33,353 bases of DNA. Source: an uncultured Methylococcaceae bacterium (GTDB lineage Bacteria > Pseudomonadota > Gammaproteobacteria > Methylococcales > Methylomonadaceae). The DNA lies in the NCBI GenBank assembly GCA_903873045.1, contig CAIQND010000500.1:1-33353 (forward strand), given 5' to 3'. A program made the position numbers and the translations under genes. The stretch's first letter is position 1. Each line of letters starts with the position of its first letter. Of this stretch, positions 7,565 through 15,116 are shown piece after piece. The notes beneath the pieces are model-generated. The model saw nothing but the letters and a program-made list of their open reading frames with translations, was not told the DNA's origin and did no database searches.

Positions 7565-8098
7565 CTACTTCTTCTTGGCTTCTTTTCTTACAACATGCTC
7601 GTCAGAGTATCTGACACCCTTTCCCTTATAAGGCTCAGGTGGGCGATAAGCTCGTATTTTAGCAGATACTTCACCTACCAACTGCTTATCACTTCCTCTA
7701 ACTATAATTTCAGTTTGAGTGGGTGTTTCAACCGTAATGCCGACTGGAACCTCAAAATCAACCGGGTGAGAAAATCCGAGTGACAGACTAAGAATATTTT
7801 CTTTTGCCGCCGCTCTATATCCTACACCAATCAATGTTAATTTTTTCTCGAATCCAGCAGAGACACCTGTAACCATATTGCTTAGGATCGCTCTAGCTGT
7901 TCCAGCTTGAGCAGTTGCTTTTTTATTATCCTTATCCCATTGAACATGTATTACGTTATCAGTAATATCAATATCGACTGCGGAATTAAGTACATGAGAT
8001 AACTCACCCTTAACTCCTTTTACAATCATGACATTACCATCTAATCTTATTTCTACATCACTTGGGATAGTGACTGGGGCTTTAGCAATTCTTGACAT
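7565..8098 (-). CDS. rplF: 50S ribosomal protein L6
   Basis: A 177-residue L6 with two similar domains. It begins MSRIAKAPVTIPSDVEIRLD, and the second domain contains LIGVGYRAAAKENILSLSLG, SHPVDFEVP and the C-terminal RAYRPPEPYKGKGVRYSDEH. L6 sits at the base of the L7/L12 stalk beside the sarcin-ricin loop. Typical length; eight bases from rplR. Confidence 0.97.
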   Translation of the reverse strand: MSRIAKAPVTIPSDVEIRLDGNVMIVKGVKGELSHVLNSAVDIDITDNVIHVQWDKDNKKATAQAGTARAILSNMVTGVSAGFEKKLTLIGVGYRAAAKENILSLSLGFSHPVDFEVPVGITVETPTQTEIIVRGSDKQLVGEVSAKIRAYRPPEPYKGKGVRYSDEHVVRKEAKKK

Positions 8099-8110
8099 AA
8101 CACACCTACA

Positions 8111-8506
8111 TTAACAAACAGTGCAAATAACTTCGCCGCCGTGACCAATAGCACGCGCTGCTCTATCAGTCATAACACCATTTGATGTTGATACAATAGC
8201 AATCCCTAAGCCGCCAAGAACTTTTGGCAATTCGTCTTTAGATTTATAAATACGTAAACCAGGCCTACTAATTCTTTTTATAGCTTCAATTACAGGCGCA
8301 CCTTTATAGTATTTCAACTCAACAGTCATTTCTGTATGACTGCCATTAGTTTCAGTGCTAAAGTCTGTAATATAACCCTCTTCTTTAAGTACCTTAGCAA
8401 TAGATACTTTTAATTTCGAAGAAGGCTGTTTAATGCTTTTTTTACCAGCAGATTGACCGTTTCTAATACGAGTCAGCATATCTGCTACTGGGTCTGTCAT
8501 ACTCAT
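8111..8506 (-). CDS. rpsH: 30S ribosomal protein S8
   Basis: A 131-residue S8, a primary 16S rRNA-binding protein. It starts MSMTDPVADMLTRIRNGQ, has RISRPGLRIYKSKDELPKVLGG, and ends with the rRNA-binding signature SNGVMTDRAARAIGHGGEVICTVC. In E. coli S8 also represses the spc operon through a site near the start of rplE; I could not confirm such a site here. Confidence 0.97.
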   Translation of the reverse strand: MSMTDPVADMLTRIRNGQSAGKKSIKQPSSKLKVSIAKVLKEEGYITDFSTETNGSHTEMTVELKYYKGAPVIEAIKRISRPGLRIYKSKDELPKVLGGLGIAIVSTSNGVMTDRAARAIGHGGEVICTVC

Positions 8507-8537
8507 TTTCTTATCTCCAAACTTGATCTAACAGATC

Positions 8538-8843
8538 TTACCAACTTGCTTTGACTACGCCAGGAACATCACCGCGCATAGTAGCTTCTCTTAATTTATT
8601 TCTACTAAGACCAAACTTACGGTAATACCCATGAGGACGTCCAGTTAAATTACAACGGTTACGGACTCTTGATGCACTTGAGTCCCTTGGTAATTTTTGG
8701 AGTTGTAAATGAGCAGACTCTTTATCTTCATAAGAAGCGTTCGGATCTCTGATTGTTTCTTTCAGAGCCTTACGCTTAACATCAAATTTTTTCACTAATT
8801 TTTTACGCTTATCTTCACGCGCAATCATTGACTTTTTTGCCAT
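8538..8843 (-). CDS. rpsN: 30S ribosomal protein S14, long zinc-free form
   Basis: A 101-residue S14. It lacks the CxxC pairs of the short form and so is the zinc-independent long type normal in gammaproteobacteria. It begins MAKKSMIAREDKRKKLV and has LPRDSSASRVRNRCNLTGRP, GYYRKFGLSRNKLRE and the C-terminal DVPGVVKASW. It binds the 30S head late in assembly. In contrast, L36 in the same cluster keeps its zinc ligands. Confidence 0.97.
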   Translation of the reverse strand: MAKKSMIAREDKRKKLVKKFDVKRKALKETIRDPNASYEDKESAHLQLQKLPRDSSASRVRNRCNLTGRPHGYYRKFGLSRNKLREATMRGDVPGVVKASW

Positions 8844-8857
8844 GTTAAAACTGCCCC

Positions 8858-9397
8858 TTAGCTCTTAAATGGAAAATTAAACAGCTTTAACAAAGCCAAA
8901 CCTTCTTCATTGGTCTGGGCTGTAGTTGTAATTGTAATGTCCATTCCACGCAATATGTCGATTTTATCATAATCAATTTCTGGAAATATGATTTGCTCTT
9001 TAACACCCATGGAATAATTACCACGACCATCGAAGCTTTTAGGACTTAATCCTCTAAAATCTCGAATTCTGGGAATGGAAATACTAATTAATCGATCTAA
9101 AAATTCGTACATTCTATCGCTGCGCAGAGTTACTTTGCAACCGATAGGCATATCATCACGAATTTTGAAACCGGCAATTGATTTTCTTGCCAACGTAACA
9201 ACGGGCTTTTGACCGGAAATTTTTTCCATGTCAGAAAGTGCAGATTGCAGAACTTTCTTATCAGCTACTGCACCACCAACACCCATATTGAGTGTAATTT
9301 TTGTGATGCGCGGAGCCTGCATAATAGATTTATAAGCAAATTGCTCAACTAATGCAGGAAGTATTTTTTCTTTATATACTGTTTCTAATCTAGCCAT
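8858..9397 (-). CDS. rplE: 50S ribosomal protein L5
   Basis: A 179-residue L5, which binds 5S rRNA and helps form the central protuberance. It shows MQAPRITKITLNMGVG, the conserved GQKPVVTLARKSIAGFKIR, LDRLISISIPRIRDFRGL and the FPEIDYDKIDILRGMDI segment. Length matches E. coli L5. It follows rplX by 14 bases. Confidence 0.97.
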   Translation of the reverse strand: MARLETVYKEKILPALVEQFAYKSIMQAPRITKITLNMGVGGAVADKKVLQSALSDMEKISGQKPVVTLARKSIAGFKIRDDMPIGCKVTLRSDRMYEFLDRLISISIPRIRDFRGLSPKSFDGRGNYSMGVKEQIIFPEIDYDKIDILRGMDITITTTAQTNEEGLALLKLFNFPFKS

Positions 9398-9411
9398 GAT
9401 TCATCTTCACC

Positions 9412-9729
9412 TTACACATCAACAACTTCGTTTGTTGATTTAAAATATCTGACTTTCTTTCCATCTTCTAAAAACCTAAAGCCAACTCTATCTGCTTTCT
9501 TGGTTTCAGGATTATACAATCCTATATTGGAAATATTAATCGGCATATCCTTGACAATTATCCCGCCTGTAATACCTGCATTCGGGTTTGGTTTTTGGTT
9601 CTTTTTAACCTGGTTAATTCCTTCTACCAAAACCTTATTATCTTTTAAAATCTTGGTTACTCTACCACTCTTACCTTTATCTTTTCCGGTACGAACGATA
9701 ACATCATCACCTTTTTTAATTTTTGCCAT
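9412..9729 (-). CDS. rplX: 50S ribosomal protein L24
   Basis: A 105-residue L24, an assembly initiator of the 50S subunit that binds the 5' end of 23S rRNA. It carries a KOW motif near the N-terminus (KKGDDVIVRTGKDKGKSGRV), then VEGINQVKKNQKPNPN and ISNIGLYNPETKKADRVGF. It follows rplN by 15 bases. Nothing unusual. Confidence 0.97.
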   Translation of the reverse strand: MAKIKKGDDVIVRTGKDKGKSGRVTKILKDNKVLVEGINQVKKNQKPNPNAGITGGIIVKDMPINISNIGLYNPETKKADRVGFRFLEDGKKVRYFKSTNEVVDV

Positions 9730-9744
9730 TTCTTTAACCCTACC

Positions 9745-10113
9745 TTATAAAACTTCAGGAGCAAGTGAGATAATTTTCATAAATTTTTCTCCTCTTAACT
9801 CACGCGTTACAGGGCCAAAAATTCGGGTTCCCAGTGGCTGTAAGTTGTTATTAAGAATAACAGCAGCATTGCCATCAAAACGAATAACAGAACCATCTGG
9901 CCTGCGAACACCTTTACGCGTTCTTACGACAAGGGCGTTATAGACCTCACCTTTTTTTACTCTTCCACGCGGTATTGCATCTTTAATACTGACTTTGATG
10001 ATGTCACCAATTCCAGCATAACGACGATGCGACCCGCCTAATACTTTGATACACATGACCCTTTTTGCACCGCTATTATCGGCGACGTCAAGGTTAGTTT
10101 GCATCTGAATCAT
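9745..10113 (-). CDS. rplN: 50S ribosomal protein L14
   Basis: A 122-residue L14 at the subunit interface (bridge B8). It starts MIQMQTNLDVADNSGAKRVM, contains RRYAGIGDIIKVSIKDAIPR and GEVYNALVVRTRKGVRRPDGS, and ends IISLAPEVL. Length and ends are exactly as in the family. It leads the rplN-rplX-rplE group that opens the classical spc operon; the gap to rpsQ is only 33 bases, with no promoter I could recognise. Confidence 0.97.
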   Translation of the reverse strand: MIQMQTNLDVADNSGAKRVMCIKVLGGSHRRYAGIGDIIKVSIKDAIPRGRVKKGEVYNALVVRTRKGVRRPDGSVIRFDGNAAVILNNNLQPLGTRIFGPVTRELRGEKFMKIISLAPEVL

Positions 10114-10146
10114 GATTTATTCCTACATTCTGTATTTAAATTTATG

Positions 10147-10410
10147 CTATTTTTTAGCGCTTTCCAAGATTTGAACTAATTTAAAAGTTTTGTTCTTAGA
10201 CAATGGCCTGCATGATGTAATAGCAACCACATCACCTTCCTGACAAGTATTTAGCTCATCATGAGCCATCATTTTAGTTGAACGCTTAATGTATTTACCG
10301 TAAACGGGATGTTTTACAACGCGCTCAACCAAAACCGTGATAGTTTTGTCCATTTTATTGCTCACAACCCGACCAGTGATCGTCCGCAATTTAGTTACAT
10401 TTTCAGTCAT
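10147..10410 (-). CDS. rpsQ: 30S ribosomal protein S17
   Basis: An 87-residue S17, an OB-fold primary binder of the 16S 5' domain. Motifs: TITGRVVSNKMDKTITVLVE, RVVKHPVYGKYIKRSTK and GDVVAITSCRPLSKNKTFKL. It is the last gene of the classical S10 operon and follows rpmC by two bases. Confidence 0.97.
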   Translation of the reverse strand: MTENVTKLRTITGRVVSNKMDKTITVLVERVVKHPVYGKYIKRSTKMMAHDELNTCQEGDVVAITSCRPLSKNKTFKLVQILESAKK

Positions 10411-10412
10411 AG

Positions 10413-10604
10413 TTATGCACTCGCCATTTCATTTAATATGGTGTGGATACGTGCCACATCGCGTCTAACCTTTTTTACTTGATCGGGTTTTGACAGCTGA
10501 CCAGTACCTTTTTGCATTTTAAGATTAAAGCGCTCGCGTGATAAATCGAGCAACATAGTTCCTAATTCGTCTTTTGATTTTTGGCGTAATTCACTTGCTT
10601 TCAT
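10413..10604 (-). CDS. rpmC: 50S ribosomal protein L29
   Basis: A 63-residue two-helix protein at the exit tunnel, beside L23, where trigger factor and SRP dock. It starts MKASELRQKSKDELGTMLLD and has the signature FNLKMQKGTGQLSKPDQVKK. Its ATG overlaps the rplP stop by one base (TAATG), which suggests translational coupling. Confidence 0.96.
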   Translation of the reverse strand: MKASELRQKSKDELGTMLLDLSRERFNLKMQKGTGQLSKPDQVKKVRRDVARIHTILNEMASA

Positions 10605-11017
10605 TACATTATTGTCCGAGCGGTAAAGAGTGTTTTTAAAGGTAGCTTAGCAGCCGCTAATGCAAACGCTTCGCGTGCCAGTTCTTCAGAGACACCTTGT
10701 ATTTCATACAACATTGTTCCTGGTCTTACCTGAGCAACCCAGTATTCTACACTACCTTTACCTTTTCCCATACGAACTTCTAAAGGTTTTTTTGTAATTG
10801 GCTTATCCGGGAAGACTCTTATCCATAATTTCCCGCCACGCTTAACATGTCGAGTTATTGTTCTACGAGCCGCTTCAATTTGCCGGGCAGTTAATCTACC
10901 ACGTCCAATTGATTTAAGCCCATACTCACCAAAGCTAACTGATGATCCACGTACAGCAGTACCGTTATTTCTGCCCTTATGTTGCTTACGGAATTTAGTT
11001 CTTTTAGGCTGAAGCAT
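10604..11017 (-). CDS. rplP: 50S ribosomal protein L16
   Basis: A 137-residue L16, a late assembly protein near the A-site tRNA elbow. It starts MLQPKRTKFRKQHKGRNNG and contains IEAARRTITRHVKRGGKLWI, FPDKPITKKPLEVRMGKGKG and VEYWVAQVRPG. The Arg in VRMGKGKG corresponds to the residue hydroxylated in E. coli L16. Length is typical and it follows rpsC by 16 bases. Confidence 0.97.
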   Translation of the reverse strand: MLQPKRTKFRKQHKGRNNGTAVRGSSVSFGEYGLKSIGRGRLTARQIEAARRTITRHVKRGGKLWIRVFPDKPITKKPLEVRMGKGKGSVEYWVAQVRPGTMLYEIQGVSEELAREAFALAAAKLPLKTLFTARTIM

Positions 11018-11033
11018 GACTTTGTTCCTTCAT

Positions 11034-11705
11034 CTATTTCTTGGATTCAGAATTAATAGACGCAGTATGTGCATCCATGTCGAATACTTCACCTTTGAAT
11101 ATCCACACCTTGATGCCAATAATTCCATAAGTAGTATGTGCTTCAGCAGTTGCATAATCAATGTCAGCTCTTAAAGTATGCAAAGGAACACGCCCCTCTC
11201 TATACCACTCGCTTCGTGCGATTTCAGCGCCGTTTAAGCGACCACCAACATTAACTTTAATACCTTCAGCTCCTAAACGCATAGTATTCGTTACGGCACG
11301 TTTCATTGCCCGGCGATACATGATTCTTTTTTCAAGCTGCTGAGCGACACCTTCTGCAACTAGTTGCGCGTCTAATTCAGGCTTTCTGATCTCTTCAACA
11401 TTGAGCTGAACAGGAATACCAATCATTTTAGATATTTCTTGACGCAACGCATCAATATCTTCGCCTTTCTTACCTATAACTATTCCAGGGCGAGCCGTGT
11501 GAATAGTTATGTGCGCGTTATTAGCGGGGCGATTAATTTGAATACGACTAACAGAAGCGTGAGCTAATTTTTTCTTTATAAATGCTCTGACTGTTAAATC
11601 TTGGTGCAAAAAAATTGAATAATCTTGGCTATTTGCATACCATCTTGAATTCCAATCTTTTACAATTCCAAGGCGTATACCGGTTGGATGTACTTTTTGA
11701 CCCAT
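11034..11705 (-). CDS. rpsC: 30S ribosomal protein S3
   Basis: A 223-residue S3 lining the mRNA entry tunnel, with helicase-like function in the 30S. It starts MGQKVHPTGIRLGIVKDWNS. The KH domain (about 40-105) has the GKKG loop in PGIVIGKKGEDIDALRQEI. The C-terminal domain shows GRLNGAEIARSEWYREGRVP and TTYGIIGIKVWIFKGE. Length is close to E. coli (233), with a shorter tail. Confidence 0.97.
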   Translation of the reverse strand: MGQKVHPTGIRLGIVKDWNSRWYANSQDYSIFLHQDLTVRAFIKKKLAHASVSRIQINRPANNAHITIHTARPGIVIGKKGEDIDALRQEISKMIGIPVQLNVEEIRKPELDAQLVAEGVAQQLEKRIMYRRAMKRAVTNTMRLGAEGIKVNVGGRLNGAEIARSEWYREGRVPLHTLRADIDYATAEAHTTYGIIGIKVWIFKGEVFDMDAHTASINSESKK

Positions 11706-11714
11706 TTTCTGCCC

Positions 11715-12050
11715 CTACTCGAATTCTGCAACTTTTACTGTAATATGGCAGGTTCTTTTAAGGATATGGTTCGCATTCCCTTTAGCTCTTGCCCTGAATC
11801 TTTTCATAGTCGCCCCTTCATTAACATAAACGGTAGACACTCTTAATTCATCAATATCAGCACTTTCATTATGCTCTGCGTTAGCTATAGCCGATTCCAG
11901 AACCTTTTTAAAAATACCTGCAGCTTTTTTTGAACTGAATTTCAATGTATTCAGCGCTTTTTCAACTGACATTCCACGAATTTGATCGCCCACTAAACGC
12001 GCTTTTTGCGCAGATAAAGGGGCGTTATTTAATTTTGCTGAAATTTCCAT
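11715..12050 (-). CDS. rplV: 50S ribosomal protein L22
   Basis: A 111-residue L22. It starts MEISAKLNNAPLSAQKARLV and its long beta-hairpin, which reaches into the exit tunnel, is in the C-terminal half: VYVNEGATMKRFRARAKGNA followed by HILKRTCHITV. A GTG lies just before the ATG; ATG 12050 is preferred by family start and its spacing from AGG. The hairpin has no insertion or deletion that would suggest macrolide resistance. Confidence 0.96.
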   Translation of the reverse strand: MEISAKLNNAPLSAQKARLVGDQIRGMSVEKALNTLKFSSKKAAGIFKKVLESAIANAEHNESADIDELRVSTVYVNEGATMKRFRARAKGNANHILKRTCHITVKVAEFE

Positions 12051-12058
12051 CACTTAAC

Positions 12059-12331
12059 CTACCTAGATTTCTTATCAGCCACGTGGCCTTTATATGTTCG
12101 AGTGGGAGCAAACTCTCCTAATTTGTGCCCTACCATGTTCTCGGAAATGAGAACTGGAATGTGCAGGCGCCCATTATGGATTGCAATAGTTAGACCCAGC
12201 ATATCTGGAATAATCATTGATCTTCTTGACCATGTTTTAATCGGTTTCCGATTATTGCTACTTACAGCATCCTCAACTTTCTTAAGAAGATGATGATCAA
12301 TAAAAGGACCTTTTTTAATTGAACGCGGCAC
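12059..12331 (-). CDS. rpsS: 30S ribosomal protein S19
   Basis: A 90-residue S19 of the 30S head. It starts MPRSIKKGPFIDHHLLKKVE and has IKTWSRRSMIIPDMLGLTIA, NGRLHIPVLISENMVGHKLG and EFAPTRTYKGH. It forms a complex with S13. The stop codon is TAG, followed five bases later by rplV. Confidence 0.97.
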   Translation of the reverse strand: MPRSIKKGPFIDHHLLKKVEDAVSSNNRKPIKTWSRRSMIIPDMLGLTIAIHNGRLHIPVLISENMVGHKLGEFAPTRTYKGHVADKKSR

Positions 12332-12343
12332 GCTAATTCCTCT

Positions 12344-13171
12344 CTATTTCTGCTTACGACGTCTGATAATCATATTATCAGTACGCTTGTTTTTTCTTGT
12401 TTTATAGCCTTTAGTTGGCATACCCCAAGGTGACACGGGATGTCTACCACCCGATGTACGACCTTCACCACCACCATGCGGATGATCAACCGGGTTCATT
12501 ACCACACCGCGAACGGTAGGACGAACACCACGCCATCTTGACGCCCCTGCTTTACCAAGGGAAGCCAAATTATGCTCAGAATTTGACACCTCACCAATTA
12601 CAGCCCGACAATCAGCCATAACTTTGCGCATCTCACCTGAACGCATTCTAATTGTTGCATGAGCGCCGTCTCTTGCTACTAATTGAACTGATGTTCCGGC
12701 ACTTCTGGCTACCTGAGCTCCCTTGCCTGGCTTTAATTCCACGCAGTGAACAGTTGTACCCATAGGTATGTTTCGTAGCGGCATACAGTTACCCGCCTTA
12801 ACAGGAACAGTTTCTGATGACAGAATTTCCTGTCCAACCACCAAACCTTTCGGAGCTATGATATATCTACGCTCACCATCTTTGAATAATATCAAAGCTA
12901 TGTTCGCAGTTCTGTTGGGGTCATATTCCAGACGCTCTACAACAGCAGGAATATCAAATTTATTCCTTTTAAAATCAATAATACGGTAGTGTTGCTTATG
13001 ACCACCACCAATATGACGCGTAGTTATACGCCCCTGATTATTACGACCGCCACTTTTACTTTTTTTAGCTAGTAAAGGTGCATAAGGTTTGCCTTTATGT
13101 AAATCATCATTTTTGATGCGAACTACAAACCGTGATCCCGGTGACGTCGGTTTTGATTTTACAATCGCCAT
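12344..13171 (-). CDS. rplB: 50S ribosomal protein L2
   Basis: A 275-residue L2, one of the proteins closest to the peptidyl transferase centre. Motifs: GRNNQGRITTRHIGGGHKQH, RTANIALILFKDGERRYI, and the C-terminal signature VRPTVRGVVMNPVDHPHGGG with its conserved histidines, followed by GMPTKGYKTR. Length matches the family (273-276). Confidence 0.98.
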   Translation of the reverse strand: MAIVKSKPTSPGSRFVVRIKNDDLHKGKPYAPLLAKKSKSGGRNNQGRITTRHIGGGHKQHYRIIDFKRNKFDIPAVVERLEYDPNRTANIALILFKDGERRYIIAPKGLVVGQEILSSETVPVKAGNCMPLRNIPMGTTVHCVELKPGKGAQVARSAGTSVQLVARDGAHATIRMRSGEMRKVMADCRAVIGEVSNSEHNLASLGKAGASRWRGVRPTVRGVVMNPVDHPHGGGEGRTSGGRHPVSPWGMPTKGYKTRKNKRTDNMIIRRRKQK

Positions 13172-13210
13172 GCTTTCTACCGTTTCCTATTGATCTATCA
13201 CTTTAATAAA

Positions 13211-13510
13211 TTAAGCAGCAGAGAATGCTATGTCATGACCAGGCCTTAGCTTAACGTAAGCTTTCTTCCAATCTGATCTTTGGCCTAATGTACGGCCAAC
13301 TTTTTTCTGCTTGCCTTTCACGTTCAATACCTGAACAGAATCCACTTCAACACTAAACATTAATTCTACTGCATTTTTAACTTGTTTTTTTGTTGCCTGT
13401 TTTTGCACTTTAAAAACAAATTGTTTATATTTTTCTGCAGCAGCTGTACTCTTTTCAGAGATAATGGGTGCTTCAAGAACTCCCGCCAACTGATATTTGT
13501 TTATACTCAT
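13211..13510 (-). CDS. rplW: 50S ribosomal protein L23
   Basis: A 99-residue L23 at the tunnel exit, the docking point for trigger factor and SRP. It reads LEAPIISEKSTAAAEKYKQF, then VFKVQKQATKKQVKNAVELM and VNVKGKQKK-like VLNVKGKQKKVGRTLGQRSD. Its ATG overlaps the rplD stop by four bases (ATGA), a typical coupling arrangement. Confidence 0.97.
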   Translation of the reverse strand: MSINKYQLAGVLEAPIISEKSTAAAEKYKQFVFKVQKQATKKQVKNAVELMFSVEVDSVQVLNVKGKQKKVGRTLGQRSDWKKAYVKLRPGHDIAFSAA

Positions 13511-14127
13511 GCCAAGCGCTCCTCTAATTGCTTCAACGCACCTGGCGTAGCAATTACTTTATCAGCCGAAACCAAAAGAACTGGATTTAAATTTACAGCT
13601 TCAATAACTTGTACGTAAGGAATATTTCTTGAAGCTAAAGCTAAATTTGCATCTACACTTTCAACAACAATCAATATGCGCTTGGCATCAATTTTCTTTA
13701 GTTTTTCGTTTAATTCTTTCGTTTTAACAGAAACAGGAAGAATATCAGTGCTGACTACCAAACGATTTTGCCTAAGTAATTCAGACAAAATTGAGCGCAC
13801 GCCAACACGAAACATCTTTTTGTTTAGCTTCTGATCATACGATCTGGGTCTTGCAGCAAAAGCAACACCACCAGTACGCCAAATCGGACTGCGTATTGTA
13901 CCAGATCTTGCGCGGCCTGTCCCTTTTTGTCTCCATGGCTTTGAACCACCACCACTAACATCAGATCTGGTTTTTTGTGCTTTAGTACCAGCACGCGCTC
14001 CAGCAAGGTAACGAGTTACCAATTGATGCACCAATGTTTCATTAAAAGACTGACCAAAAACGCTTTCAGCTACTTGTGCATTTCCGGATGAGTCTTGTTC
14101 ATTTAAAGCAGGTATTTGCAAACCCAT
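13507..14127 (-). CDS. rplD: 50S ribosomal protein L4
   Basis: A 206-residue L4. The long loop that lines the exit tunnel is present (about 45-95), with SGGGSKPWRQKGTGRARSG and RSPIWRTGGVAFAARPRSY. The globular part continues to the C-terminal TPGALKQLEERLA. In E. coli L4 represses the S10 operon through a leader before rpsJ; here rpsJ lies five bases after tuf, so that leader cannot exist in the same form. Confidence 0.97.
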   Translation of the reverse strand: MGLQIPALNEQDSSGNAQVAESVFGQSFNETLVHQLVTRYLAGARAGTKAQKTRSDVSGGGSKPWRQKGTGRARSGTIRSPIWRTGGVAFAARPRSYDQKLNKKMFRVGVRSILSELLRQNRLVVSTDILPVSVKTKELNEKLKKIDAKRILIVVESVDANLALASRNIPYVQVIEAVNLNPVLLVSADKVIATPGALKQLEERLA

Positions 14128-14130
14128 GAC

Positions 14131-14781
14131 TTAACCTTTATTTCGCATTTTCATAGCGGGTGTAATAACTACATCACCGCCTTTAGCACCCGGCACTGCG
14201 CCTTTTACTAAAATTAAATTTCTTTCTGTATCAATCGCATGAATGGTCAGGTTTTGAATGGTTGTTTTTACATTACCAAGATGACCTTCCATTTTTTTGC
14301 CTTTAAATACACGCCCGGGTGTTTGACACATACCAATGGAACCAAGTACTCTATGTGAGCGCGAGTTACCATGCGTTGCATCCTGCATGCTGAAATGATG
14401 CCTCTTGATACCACCAGCAAAACCTTTACCAATACTTTTTCCTTGCACATCAACAACTTGACCCGCAGTAAAAATATCCAGCGATAATTGTGATCCGGCA
14501 GATAAATCAACGCCTTCACCATCTTCGAGCCTAAACTCCCAAAGACCTCGTCCAGCCGTCACATTTGCCGCCGCATAATGACCAGCCATTGCTTTATTGA
14601 CTCTTGATGATTTTTTATCGCCCGCTGCTACCTGGATTGAGCGATAACCATCAACATCAAGACTTTTAACCTGAGTAACTCTGTTTGAGTCAATCTGGAG
14701 AACAGTAACAGGTACTGATGAACCATCTTCACAAAATACTCTGGTCATACCACATTTACGACCTATAAGACCTATTGACAT
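14131..14781 (-). CDS. rplC: 50S ribosomal protein L3
   Basis: A 216-residue L3, an early assembly protein reaching the peptidyl transferase centre. It starts MSIGLIGRKCGMTRVFCEDG; the central extension reads GKGFAGGIKRHHFSMQDATH and GNSRSHRVLGSIGMCQTPGR. The Gln in this last segment (residue 153) aligns with E. coli Gln150, the residue methylated by PrmB. The C-terminal KGAVPGAKGGDVVI is typical. Confidence 0.97.
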   Translation of the reverse strand: MSIGLIGRKCGMTRVFCEDGSSVPVTVLQIDSNRVTQVKSLDVDGYRSIQVAAGDKKSSRVNKAMAGHYAAANVTAGRGLWEFRLEDGEGVDLSAGSQLSLDIFTAGQVVDVQGKSIGKGFAGGIKRHHFSMQDATHGNSRSHRVLGSIGMCQTPGRVFKGKKMEGHLGNVKTTIQNLTIHAIDTERNLILVKGAVPGAKGGDVVITPAMKMRNKG

Positions 14782-14799
14782 CTGCCAATTCCTCTATTT

Positions 14800-15111
14800 T
14801 TAATTCAATTTTATTTGGACATCAACACCAGCTGCAAGATCCAACTTCATTAATGCATCTACGGTTTTTTCAGTTGGCTCAACGATATCCAGCAATCTTT
14901 TATAAGTTCTTAACTCATATTGATCTCTTGCATCTTTATTAACATGCGGAGAAATCAAAATTGTAAAACGTTCTTTCTTAGTAGGCAAAGGAATAGGGCC
15001 TTTTACTTGAGCACCTGTTCTCCTTGCAGTTTCTACTATCTCACCAGCCGATTGATCAATCAATTTATGATCAAATGATTTCAATCGGATTCTGATAGTT
15101 TGATTAGACAT
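14800..15111 (-). CDS. rpsJ: 30S ribosomal protein S10 (NusE)
   Basis: A 103-residue S10 of the 30S head, which also serves as NusE, the partner of NusB and NusG in antitermination and transcription-translation coupling. Motifs: RIRLKSFDHKLIDQSAGEIV, GAQVKGPIPLPTKKERFTIL and the loop SPHVNKDARDQYELRTYKRL. Only five bases separate it from the tuf stop, and the only Shine-Dalgarno-like bases (GAG) are in the last tuf sense codon, so it is likely coupled to EF-Tu translation. Confidence 0.97.
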   Translation of the reverse strand: MSNQTIRIRLKSFDHKLIDQSAGEIVETARRTGAQVKGPIPLPTKKERFTILISPHVNKDARDQYELRTYKRLLDIVEPTEKTVDALMKLDLAAGVDVQIKLN

Positions 15112-15116
15112 ATTTA

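Noticed and set aside
9385..9420. S8-binding site at the rplX-rplE junction
   Set aside because: Expected by analogy with the E. coli spc operon, but I could not see the needed helix and conserved internal loop.
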